The notes under the pieces: generated by a model
What the model was told of the DNA's origin: nothing
The model's input: the letters and a program-made list of their open reading frames with translations, nothing else
Database searches by the model: none
NCBI RefSeq assembly: GCF_000237925.1
Contig: NC_031498.1
Span: 26,174,308-26,238,307, forward strand
Source: Schistosoma mansoni
Lineage: Eukaryota > Platyhelminthes > Trematoda > Strigeidida > Schistosomatidae
Reading direction: 5' to 3'
DNA: 64,000 nucleotides
Shown here: positions 27,139 to 37,545 of the stretch, piece by piece
How positions within the stretch are numbered: the stretch's first letter is position 1
Layout of the letters: each line of letters starts with the position of its first letter
Made by a program: the position numbers and the translations under genes

Positions 27139-27220
27139 CGTCGCGAGCAGGATTTGAACCTGCGCGGGGAAACCCCATTGGATTTCGAGTCCAACGCCTT
27201 AACCACTCGGCCATCGCGAC
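27139..27220 (-). tRNA. tRNA-Ser-CGA: tRNA-Ser(CGA), unit 15
   Basis: Intact copy. About 80 bp beyond it the flank returns to the majority form (CTCGCATAAC), marking the end of the sub-block. Confidence 0.97.
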
Positions 27221-28544
27221 CATTCTCTCCACTATCAACAAGCGTCATCCACCCGTCAGTGAGAACACCGTCCATCTCTCGCATACTCACTACTTTCACA
27301 ATACTCGCATAACATTGTCACTGACATCTAGCGTTCTAAACAACGACTAATCGCTCTGCTTCGACTACCAATCAGTCCGATTTCCACACCCCAATTTTCA
27401 CTTGGTCATTGACAAATGCAGATTTGGTATGGTGCGTCTTTATGATACTAAAATAACACTGAAATTTGAATATTTAACATGTTAACTGAAACAAAAACTT
27501 GGTCGTCAACTGATGTTCTGAGTCTATCAGGCATTGTTCTGTCGACTGTAAATTCACACACGATTTGGTGCAATTCGCACTTCCTTTGTACAAGTTTACA
27601 AAACTCCAACTCCACCTTCAAGACTCGTGTCCATAGATCGGGCAAACCATTACACACAGCCTCCACAATCTCACTCCAACTAATCACCTATTCCACACTA
27701 CCAAATATATTGCACTTTGATTCTTCTAACTAAACTAAGCAAAACAACACTACACTACACTACACTAAACGAGCCTTCCGATTTCCCCATTTATTGTCCG
27801 TAATTACTTACAGACCAGATGAGGCACTGGACATAATTACACTGAGGCACAGTGAGTTTCATGAGACTGACTGTGTCAGTTGTAGATAGCACGACCAGAT
27901 GAATATGTTGTAGTGGACATGGCCAACATGTCCTTATTGTTTAGTGGTGAGTGTGTTTTATGCGTTGTGTTCTCCATGTGCCAACATATGAGGAACATCT
28001 CTCTCGAGCAGAGCATTCAGACAACATCAATCTGTGACTGGTGACTAACCTCATCAATTTGTTTGTCGACAGAGAGTGGTCATCGGTTGTTGTTGTTGTT
28101 GTTGTCGTGGTGGTGGTGGTGGTGGTGGTGTTGGTCGTCGTCGTCGTAGTCGTCGTCGTGATCGTCGTCAGCACCGACTGGCAGTTAGTGCCCAATCGAT
28201 TGGAGGTGGATTATGGTGGAAATTCGATGAGGAAGTCTACAAGTGAAACACTGAGTGACTAAGAATGATCACGTCGAACTGAATGGTGTGTGCTGACTGA
28301 TGTGAACTGAAGGCAGTTAGGTGGAGTGGTTTCTGTGCATGGAGGTGGTGATCGATTAGTTGGAACCAGTTGTGCAGAGTGGTGTGAACATGTGAGAGAT
28401 CTTCCACACTGATGTGTTTGAATGAAGCTGATTTGTGACTGTTTCATCTGGTAAGAGGTTGATTTGAATTGTGTTTGATATGGCTGGTTGTTTGAAGTGT
28501 TTAATAATGGAGTGGTGTGTGTGAGTTGAGAGGACCACATGGTG

Positions 28545-28627
28545 GTCAGGATGGCCGAGCGGTCCAAGGCGCTGCGTTCAGGTCGCAGTCCACTCTGTGG
28601 GCGTGGGTTCGAATCCCACTCCTGACA
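28545..28627 (+). tRNA. tRNA-Leu-CAG: tRNA-Leu(CAG), unit 16
   Basis: Intact copy; upstream GGACCACATGG is private to this unit. Confidence 0.97.
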
Positions 28628-28979
28628 CTAGACTTATGCACACGAACACAAACTCAATCACGCTCATCTAAACACGCACACACCAGTACAAACGGAAACA
28701 CCCACTGGTCAATGTATGCATCAGATATGACAATGTGCATATTCAGCACATCGTGTACAACATAACATACATGCAGAGGAAGCGCATAGTAAACAGGACA
28801 ACTGACCGCATCCTTATGACTAACATTAGTAGTAGATGTAGATCTAGTTGTTGTAGTAGCAGGCGGATCAGTGTGAAGTAATTTGCACGTGAACACATGA
28901 CTAATCGACAATCTTAATCAAGAGTTATGCGTTGACAGAGTTGATCTATGCAATGGAGTGGAGTAGACTGGTAAAAGTT

Positions 28980-29061
28980 CGTCGCGAGCAGGATTTGAAC
29001 CTGCGCGGGGAAACCCCATTGGATTTCGAGTCCAACGCCTTAACCACTCGGCCATCGCGAC
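28980..29061 (-). tRNA. tRNA-Ser-CGA: tRNA-Ser(CGA), unit 16
   Basis: Intact copy, standard sequence, TTTT terminator present. Confidence 0.97.
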
Positions 29062-30403
29062 CATTCTCTCCACTATCAACAAGCGTCATCCACCCGTCAG
29101 TGAGAACACCGTCCATCTCTCGCATACTCACTACTTTCACAATACTCGCATAACATTGTCACTGACATCTAGCGTTCTAAACAACGACTAATCGCTCTGC
29201 TTCGACTACCAATCAGTCCGATTTCCACACCCCAATTTTCACTTGGTCATTGACAAATGCAGATTTGGTATGGTGCGTCTTTATGATACTAAAATAACAC
29301 TGAAATTTGAATATTTAACATGTTAACTGAAACAAAAACTTGGTCGTCAACTGATGTTCTGAGTCTATCAGGCATTGTTCTGTCGACTGTAAATTCACAC
29401 ACGATTTGGTGCAATTCGCACTTCCTTTGTACAAGTTTACAAAACTCCAACTCCACCTTCAAGACTCGTGTCCATAGATCGGGCAAACCATTACACACAG
29501 CCTCCACAATCTCACTCCAACTAATCACCTATTCCACACTACCAAATATATTGCACTTTGATTCTTCTAACTAAACTAAGCAAAACAACACTACACTACA
29601 CTACACTACACTACACCACACTAAACGAGCCTTCCGATTTCCCCATTTATTGTCCGTAATTACTTACAGACCAGATGAGGCACTGGACATAATTACACTG
29701 AGGCACAGTGAGTTTCATGAGACTGACTGTGTCAGTTGTAGATAGCACGACCAGATGAATATGTTGTAGTGGACATGGCCAACATGTCCTTATTGTTTAG
29801 TGGTGAGTGTGTTTTATGCGTTGTGTTCTCCATGTGCCAACATATGAGGAACATCTCTCTCGAGCAGAGCATTCAGACAACATCAATCTGTGACTGGTGA
29901 CTAACCTCATCAATTTGTTTGTCGACAGAGAGTGGTCATCGGTTGTTGTTGTTGTTGTTGTCGTGGTGGTGGTGGTGGTGGTGGTGGTGTTGGTCGTCGT
30001 CGTCGTCGTAGTCGTCGTGATCGTCGTCAGCACCGACTGGCAGTTAGTGCCCAATCGATTGGAGGTGGATTATGGTGGAAATTCGATGAGGAAGTCTACA
30101 AGTGAAACACTGAGTGACTAAGAATGATCACGTCGAACTGAATGGTGTGTGCTGACTGATGTGAACTGAAGGCAGTTAGGTGGAGTGGTTTCTGTGCATG
30201 GAGGTGGTGATCGATTAGTTGGAACCAGTTGTGCAGAGTGGTGTGAACATGTGAGAGATCTTCCACACTGATGTGTTTGAATGAAGCTGATTTGTGACTG
30301 TTTCATCTGGTAAGAGGTTGGTTTGAATTGTGTTTGATATGGCTGGTTGTTTGAAGTGTTTAATAATGGAGTGGTGTGTGTGAGTTGAGAGGATCACATG
30401 GTG

Positions 30404-30486
30404 GTCAGGATGGCCGAGCGGTCCAAGGCGCTGCGTTCAGGTCGCAGTCCACTCTGTGGGCGTGGGTTCGAATCCCACTCCTGACA
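30404..30486 (+). tRNA. tRNA-Leu-CAG: tRNA-Leu(CAG), unit 17
   Basis: Intact copy in a unit with the TTGTTA marker. Confidence 0.97.
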
Positions 30487-30838
30487 CTAGACTTATGCAC
30501 ACGAACACAAACTCAATCACGCTCATCTAAACACGCACACACCAGTACAAACGGAAACACCCACTGGTCAATGTATGCATCAGATATGACAATGTGCATA
30601 TTCAGCACATCGTGTACAACATAACATACATGCAGAGGAAGCGCATAGTAAACAGGACAACTGACCGCATCCTTATGACTAACATTAGTAGTAGATGTAG
30701 ATCTAGTTGTTATAGTAGCAGGCGGATCAGTGTGAAGTAATTTGCACGTGAACACATGACTAATCGACAATCTTAATCAAGAGTTATGCGTTGACAGAGT
30801 TGATCTATGCAATGGAGTGGAGTAGACTGGTAAAAGTT

Positions 30839-30920
30839 CGTCGCGAGCAGGATTTGAACCTGCGCGGGGAAACCCCATTGGATTTCGAGTCCAACGCCTT
30901 AACCACTCGGCCATCGCGAC
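30839..30920 (-). tRNA. tRNA-Ser-CGA: tRNA-Ser(CGA), unit 17
   Basis: Intact copy, standard sequence, TTTT terminator present. Confidence 0.97.
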
Positions 30921-32257
30921 CATTCTCTCCACTATCAACAAGCGTCATCCACCCGTCAGTGAGAACACCGTCCATCTCTCGCATACTCACTACTTTCACA
31001 ATACTCGCATAACATTGTCACTGACATCTAGCGTTCTAAACAACGACTAATCGCTCTGCTTCGACTACCAATCAGTCCGATTTCCACACCCCAATTTTCA
31101 CTTGGTCATTGACAAATGCAGATTTGGTATGGTGCGTCTTTATGATACTAAAATAACACTGAAATTTGAATATTTAACATGTTAACTGAAACAAAAACTT
31201 GGTCGTCAACTGATGTTCTGAGTCTATCAGGCATTGTTCTGTCGACTGTAAATTCACACACGATTTGGTGCAATTCGCACTTCCTTTGTACAAGTTTACA
31301 AAACTCCAACTCCACCTTCAAGACTCGTGTCCATAGATCGGGCAAACCATTACACACAGCCTCCACAATCTCACTCCAACTAATCACCTATTCCACACTA
31401 CCAAATATATTGCACTTTGATTCTTCTAACTAAACTAAGCAAAACAACACTACACTACACTACACTACACCACACTAAACGAGCCTTCCGATTTCCCCAT
31501 TTATTGTCCGTAATTACTTACAGACCAGATGAGGCACTGGACATAATTACACTGAGGCACAGTGAGTTTCATGAGACTGACTGTGTCAGTTGTAGATAGC
31601 ACGACCAGATGAATATGTTGTAGTGGACATGGCCAACATGTCCTTATTGTTTAGTGGTGAGTGTGTTTTATGCGTTGTGTTCTCCATGTGCCAACATATG
31701 AGGAACATCTCTCTCGAGCAGAGCATTCAGACAACATCAATCTGTGACTGGTGACTAACCTCATCAATTTGTTTGTCGACAGAGAGTGGTCATCGGTTGT
31801 TGTTGTTGTTGTTGTCGTGGTGGTGGTGGTGGTGGTGGTGGTGTTGGTCGTCGTCGTCGTCGTAGTCGTCGTGATCGTCGTCAGCACCGACTGGCAGTTA
31901 GTGCCCAATCGATTGGAGGTGGATTATGGTGGAAATTCGATGAGGAAGTCTACAAGTGAAACACTGAGTGACTAAGAATGATCACGTCGAACTGAATGGT
32001 GTGTGCTGACTGATGTGAACTGAAGGCAGTTAGGTGGAGTGGTTTCTGTGCATGGAGGTGGTGATCGATTAGTTGGAACCAGTTGTGCAGAGTGGTGTGA
32101 ACATGTGAGAGATCTTCCACACTGATGTGTTTGAATGAAGCTGATTTGTGACTGTTTCATCTGGTAAGAGGTTGATTTGAATTGTGTTTGATATGGCTGG
32201 TTGTTTGAAGTGTTTAATAATGGAGTGGTGTGTGTGAGTTGAGAGGATCACATGGTG

Positions 32258-32340
32258 GTCAGGATGGCCGAGCGGTCCAAGGCGCTGCGTTCAGGTCGCA
32301 GTCCACTCTGTGGGCGTGGGTTCGAATCCCACTCCTGACA
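32258..32340 (+). tRNA. tRNA-Leu-CAG: tRNA-Leu(CAG), unit 18
   Basis: Intact copy in the last, partial unit of the array. Confidence 0.97.
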
Positions 32341-32692
32341 CTAGACTTATGCACACGAACACAAACTCAATCACGCTCATCTAAACACGCACACACCAGT
32401 ACAAACGGAAACACCCACTGGTCAATGTATGCATCAGATATGACAATGTGCATATTCAGCACATCGTGTACAACATAACATACATGCAGAGGAAGCGCAT
32501 AGTAAACAGGACAACTGACCGCATCCTTATGACTAACATTAGTAGTAGATGTAGATCTAGTTGTTGTAGTAGCAGGCGAATCAGTGTGAAGTAATTTGCA
32601 CGTGAACACATGACTAATCGACAATCTTAATCAAGAGTTATGCGTTGACAGAGTTGATCTATGCAATGGAGTGGAGTAGACTGGTAAAAGTT

Positions 32693-32774
32693 CGTCGCGA
32701 GCAGGATTTGAACCTGCGCGGGGAAACCCCATTGGATTTCGAGTCCAACGCCTTAACCACTCGGCCATCGCGAC
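32693..32774 (-). tRNA. tRNA-Ser-CGA: tRNA-Ser(CGA), unit 18
   Basis: Intact copy, the last tRNA of the array; its unit is cut off 441 bp further on. Confidence 0.97.
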
Positions 32775-33215
32775 CATTCTCTCCACTATCAACAAGCGTC
32801 ATCCACCCGTCAGTGAGAACACCGTCCATCTCTCGCATACTCACTACTTTCACAATACTCGCATAACATTGTCACTGACATCTAGCGTTCTAAACAACGA
32901 CTAATCGCTCTGCTTCGACTACCAATCAGTCCGATTTCCACACCCCAATTTTCACTTGGTCATTGACAAATGCAGATTTGGTATGGTGCGTCTTTATGAT
33001 ACTAAAATAACACTGAAATTTGAATATTTAACATGTTAACTGAAACAAAAACTTGGTCGTCAACTGATGTTCTGAGTCTATCAGGCATTGTTCTGTCGAC
33101 CGTAAATTCACACACGATTTGGTGCAATTCGCACTTCCTTTGTACAAGTTTACAAAACTCCAACTCCACCTTCAAGACTCGTGTCCATAGATCGGGCAAA
33201 CCATTACACACAGCC

Positions 33216-34404
33216 TTAATTTATGTTTTCTACTCATTGAGATATTACAAATATTTTACTTTAATAATTTTTGGATTTAACATTTTACCTGCTTGATTGT
33301 TGGCATAAACTACGCCTAACTGTAAAATCCACTCATGTAAATTTATTTCCGTACCTTTCATATAACTAAGTTTTCACGCTCTTAATTCTTATTAGCTCAC
33401 AGGTCTGTGCTAAATATATCAGGAAGGAGAGTTGCCTCAATACAGTTTACGGTCGTTCTTAAAGTGATAGGTACCATAGAGAGAAGTTTGCAAACAAATA
33501 GCTAGTAGGAACTTAGATGCATCGACTTAGGGTTAATAGTGCTTGTTTGGTGTAACGTTTACCAGTTCCGAGAAATTGGATTGTAGTACTAATACGAGAC
33601 ATGTAATATGCAAGAATTGGAACTAGGATTCTGATTGATTAGTTGACGAGTGATATTGTTCAGTGGCCTCCTAGATACATGAAACTACACAGCAGTGGGT
33701 TTCGGAACAATAAAATAAAACTAGTTGCAGAAGTTGTTATTCTTATTATTGACCTGAAAATTTGTACTAATTTAAGTAATATATTTATATTATCTCAATG
33801 TGTCGTAAAATAAATTTTCTGACGTTTCTTTACTAAGTGTAAGCCACTTCTTCTGAGAATTATTAATTAAATGTAAAGCAATTCAATTGTATGTCGTACA
33901 AATGGTCAATGAAGGAATATCATGTTCGAATGATCAAAAAACATGCTACACAGTAGATCTAGATTGTTATTAAAACGACAAAGTTCATTCACTTCTAAAT
34001 AAATTGGAAAATGAAAGAGATCTTCTAGACTCATTTATTCCTGAAATGAAAATAATTATATCAACGGTCATTACTTCCGGTTGGCAAACATCTACGAAAA
34101 GTAAACCTCGACGCCTCTATCTAGAAAGAAAGAATTAGATCTCTGAATACTATTTGATGAGATAGTAGAACTGTATTAACCCAGATCGAATGAAAGTGAT
34201 CGGAAAAATGACATTTATCGACTACGTGGTATAATTCACAACTGACGATTTAGTTAATTTCGAAAATACTGAGATAAAACTTAAACAACTCGAATGATAC
34301 CAAAATATATAAACAAAAAATTATAAAGTAATTTTATGCCATCTGCATTGTGAAAAGCACCATCATAATGAATATGTAGTGAAAATAAAAATACTCAAAC
34401 TTGC
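33216..34404. other. AT-rich sequence without recognised gene
   Basis: Unique-looking AT-rich DNA directly after the array edge. I see no splice-flanked reading frame, RNA gene or element end that I recognise. Confidence 0.5.
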
Positions 34405-34590
34405 TTAACTTACTTACGCCTATTACCCCCATTGGAGCATAGACTGCCGACCAACATTCTCCAATCCACTCTGTTCTGGGCCTTCCTTTCTAGTCCTATC
34501 CAACTTTTGTTCATTCTTCTCATATCTGTCTCTATTGCTAGGTGTAATGTGTTCGTTGGTCTTCTCCTCTTCTCTTTCGGCCTTCAATGT
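34405..34590 (-). mobile_element. 5'-truncated RTE-type retrotransposon, 3' end only
   Basis: It matches the last ~190 bp of the near full-length RTE at 45,500-48,704, including the GGCGTAAGTAAG-like 3' tail and the complement of TGGAGCATAG. Homology stops at about 34,590 (GGCCTTCAA). No clear target-site duplication. Confidence 0.8.
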
Positions 34591-34649
34591 CTATGGAACT
34601 CTAATAATCAAGTTGCTATGTGTAATCACTTGTCTAGCTGAATAGATTA

Positions 34650-35190
34650 TTATTATTATTTAAACACATAAATATTGGTACAAAGGGGCACCACATATAT
34701 ATGCACCGCACAGACCTCATTTGATTTGTGTGAGGGCTGTGATACTGTCCAGGTGACCAAACCGAACCAGGTGGTTTTCTCAAGGGGCCCCACCCGGAGC
34801 CTTTGATCTAAAGGTCTAGTCCACAAGGCAGTGGAGCATCGTAAGCAGATGCAGTCCCATGGTAACCGGTAACCAACGATTGATTCATACGCCATTTGTT
34901 CCTTCAGGATACTGGAGCCCATGTGAACCATTGGTTTGGAATCAGGGTTTTCCAACTCCGCTAGGTGAACTTTCCATGTCCACCAACCCGGTTAAAACGC
35001 CGGACACTCGATTTTCGTCCTCTCAATATCGTAAACAACACCCGCGCCACGAGAAGGTAGTGAGTAGGACTTCCCTTGCAGAGGCTATATACGGGTGGCC
35101 ATGTTAGGGCATTTCGAGAGGAAGAGTGGACTCTCTCCCCTCTCGGCCGTACCAGGGCATTTGGGGGCAACTACTACTCACAGGATTTAT
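34650..35190 (-). mobile_element. Retroposon with (TAA)n tail (family E)
   Basis: On the minus strand the sequence ends in ATTTATGTGTTTAAATAATAATAAT, a retroposon-like 3' tail. Its last ~120 bp recur at 45,056-45,182 and 60,143-60,268, where one copy has a clear target-site duplication. The 5' part reaches TTGCCCCCAAATGCCC near 35,180 and includes GGCCGAGAGG, loosely like a Pol III A box. The 99-codon minus-strand reading frame here has no recognisable domain. Family not identified. Confidence 0.65.
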
Positions 35191-35830
35191 TATTCTACTT
35201 GTTAAACTAGTAATAGTTTAATATTTTGCAATCATATGTAATATTAATTAATATAGATGAAGTATTTATTTCAACCATTATTATTAAGAAGTTACAAATC
35301 CTAAGATGTTAGTTTCTTTATTAATGCTAATTATTAAAACTATATTCTACTCTCCGCTTAAAATTCCCCCGATCAGCTTGTAGCTTTGTGGCCTGCATCA
35401 TTTGATAATAAACTGTAGTTGGAGCTTTTCTTCGCCTTCTGATTTCATGTACCGTTAAGATTCGTAGTCTAACGGTTATCGAAGCGAACGATTAACGAAG
35501 CAAGACCATACAATTATATACCATCGATGGAGTATTTATTACAACCATTATTATTAAAAAGTTACAGTTCTTAGATGTCAACTTCTTTATTATTGCTAAT
35601 TATTAAAACTACATTTTACTGTTATGAACATACACACACCCACACACAAAACAAACTTCGACTAATGAGATGTTATTTTGCAGAACATTTCAGTAGTGAA
35701 GTAATAATTAAACTTTTTATGATTTATTTCTAACTAAATAGGCCTAACCATTTTGATCATCACATATTTTCTTGTCAGTAGATTTATCCGTATCAACTGC
35801 ACTACATCAACAGTTACTGATTCCTGATAA

Positions 35831-35837
35831 TATAAAG
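35831..35837 (+). promoter_or_regulatory. TATA box of the MEG-like gene
   Basis: TATAAAG lies 45 bp upstream of the ATG at 35,876, a spacing that fits a very short 5' UTR. Inferred from position only. Confidence 0.6.
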
Positions 35838-35875
35838 CGGATAACTAAAGTGAACGATCATTTCAGCAAAAAATA

Positions 35876-35942
35876 ATGTTCCATTCGTTATCATATGATA
35901 TCACTGTGTTATTCTTGATGATGCTTGTTTTCATACAAGTTG
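35876..35942 (+). CDS. MEG-like exon 1, signal peptide
   Basis: ATG after AAATA, 22 codons plus one base, donor G|GTAAGT. The residues [19 protein letters not shown] show a polar start and a hydrophobic core typical of a signal peptide. Confidence 0.75.
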
Positions 35943-37497
35943 GTAAGTCTTAAAGTACTATTTGATTACATTGACATAATTATCCTATTTATAAAGTGTA
36001 TAATACAATGTCAAAAGGATCATTGAGCAGAATGTTTATCAGTGTTAAATGATACAGTTTTGAATAATATTATTGTCTAAACGTTTTACATAAGGTTTCT
36101 TATTTATTTACTTACTCCTGTTATTCACGATGGAGCATAGACCGCCGACCAACATTCTCCAATCCACTCTATCCTGGGCATTTGTTTCTAATTCTATCTA
36201 ATTTTTGTTCATTCTTCTCATATCTGTCTCTATTTCCCGGCGTAATGTGTTCGTTTGTCTCCCTCTTTTCCTTCGGCCTTCAAGACTCCATGTGAGGGCT
36301 TGTCTTGTGACGAAATTGTGTGATTTCCTCAATGTGTGTCTTATCCACTTCCAGTGCTTCTTCCTCATTTCTTCCTCCACTGGATGGAATCTGGTTTGTT
36401 CTCTCCCACAGTAGAATGTTACTGATAGTGTCTGGCCAACGGATCCGAAATATCTTGTGTAGACAACTGTTAATAAACACTTGTATCTTCTGGATGATGG
36501 CCTTCACATAAGATTTCACTTAATTACAAATATTGTAGAGCATTAATTCCTCTATATTTGACTCCAATAAATAAATAATGTCCCGTTAACTGAATATTTA
36601 ATGCAGGCTAAATCTTCTAATAGAATTATGGGTTTACTCGAGATTACTCAAAAGTCTGAACACCAGTTATAGAGATAGTTTATTGTTGAAGTTTGGTAAA
36701 AATCCGCAAGTGTACAGATATCAAGCGCACAGGGAAAACAAGTGAGTGAGTGTGCGTGTGTATCAATGAGTGTTAAAAATCGTTATATATTTATGATTAT
36801 TAATGGATTGTGGATTAATTATTGATTGTCTCTGCTTCCAACCAATGAGAGAACAGATTAGAGATGGATGTACAGACACATGCGCTAAATCAGACTCACA
36901 CATAAATTTACAAACTCGATTAAATGTCTAAATTACAGAGAATACACAAATAATACAACAATTGGATGGGCTTCTCTACAATAGTTTATCTGAAGATTCA
37001 GATGTTACATTTTAGTTTCCTCATTTAACCGATGGAATAGAAACCATGTTTTCAGTCAATAGATTCATGGTAATGAATAACGGTGGAAATGCCTGAATTG
37101 TATAGAGGCAAAGCTCAAACATTGTTTACGAACTTATTTGATGTTCAAGTCAAATATAGTGGATATACAAATAGTGAATTTTCTAAGTCGAAAATGATTC
37201 TTGTCAAGAGTAAATGATTCACTTTGAAATGAATTTGAATGTGTTGTAGTGGTCGGTATTCAATATCATCCTTAAACTTCTTAAACAGTCCATCGTGATA
37301 ACCGTTACTAGATAATGTCTTCAACAGTGTGTAAATCAGAAGACGAGTACGAAGTGTTGATTGCGTTTATTATTGCACGACAGTTAGATCACCAAAACCA
37401 CAGACATGCTAAACAAGAATGAAAGGCTGGTGCCGTAAGGCAAGCGAGAGAGCGAGCCAGAGTGCGAGTTCGCGAGTCAAAATGAATAGCATTAAAA

Positions 37498-37545
<48 letters not shown>

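Larger units (their letters stand above)
20170..27300. repeat. Homogeneous subfamily B block inside the tRNA array
   Basis: Within this stretch units are 1828 bp apart and share many private markers: AACAACAACTTGG, GTCGACCGTAAATTC, GCAATTAGCAC, TTTTACGTGTTG, a shortened trinucleotide tract with CCACATAGTCG, GTCACATGG before tRNA-Leu and CATGACCAATCG. Neighbouring units outside lack them. The edges fall between tRNA-Ser and the following (CACTA)n tract on the left, and just past tRNA-Ser on the right, so the block does not begin and end at the same unit position. Confidence 0.9.
1..33215. repeat. Tandem array of ~1.85-kb units with tRNA-Leu(CAG) and tRNA-Ser(CGA)
   Basis: Eighteen tRNA-Leu/tRNA-Ser pairs recur with Leu-to-Leu spacings of 1865, 1844, 1856, 1856, 1844, 1858, 1856, 1856, 1841, 1853, 1828, 1828, 1828, 1828, 1841, 1859 and 1854 bp. 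The window opens inside a unit (position 1 matches 1842), so the array continues to the left; it stops abruptly at 33,215 in the sequence after ATCGGGCAAACC. The gap between the two tRNAs is 352 bp in every unit; all length change lies between tRNA-Ser and the next tRNA-Leu, mainly in a (CACTA)n tract (unit 2: about 1,910-1,935) and a TTG/TGG/TCG tract (unit 1: about 400-486). Single-base markers (GGTTG or GAGTTG before tRNA-Leu; GCGAATC or GCGGATC and TTGTTG or TTGTTA between the tRNAs) are shuffled among units, a sign of unequal exchange or gene conversion. Confidence 0.97.

Noticed and set aside
1-33215. CRISPR-like or rDNA array
   Set aside because: The repeats are 1.85 kb long, carry nuclear tRNA genes and no rRNA, and the context is eukaryotic.
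34656-34955. 99-codon minus-strand frame
   Set aside because: It falls within the family E retroposon and has no recognisable protein motif.
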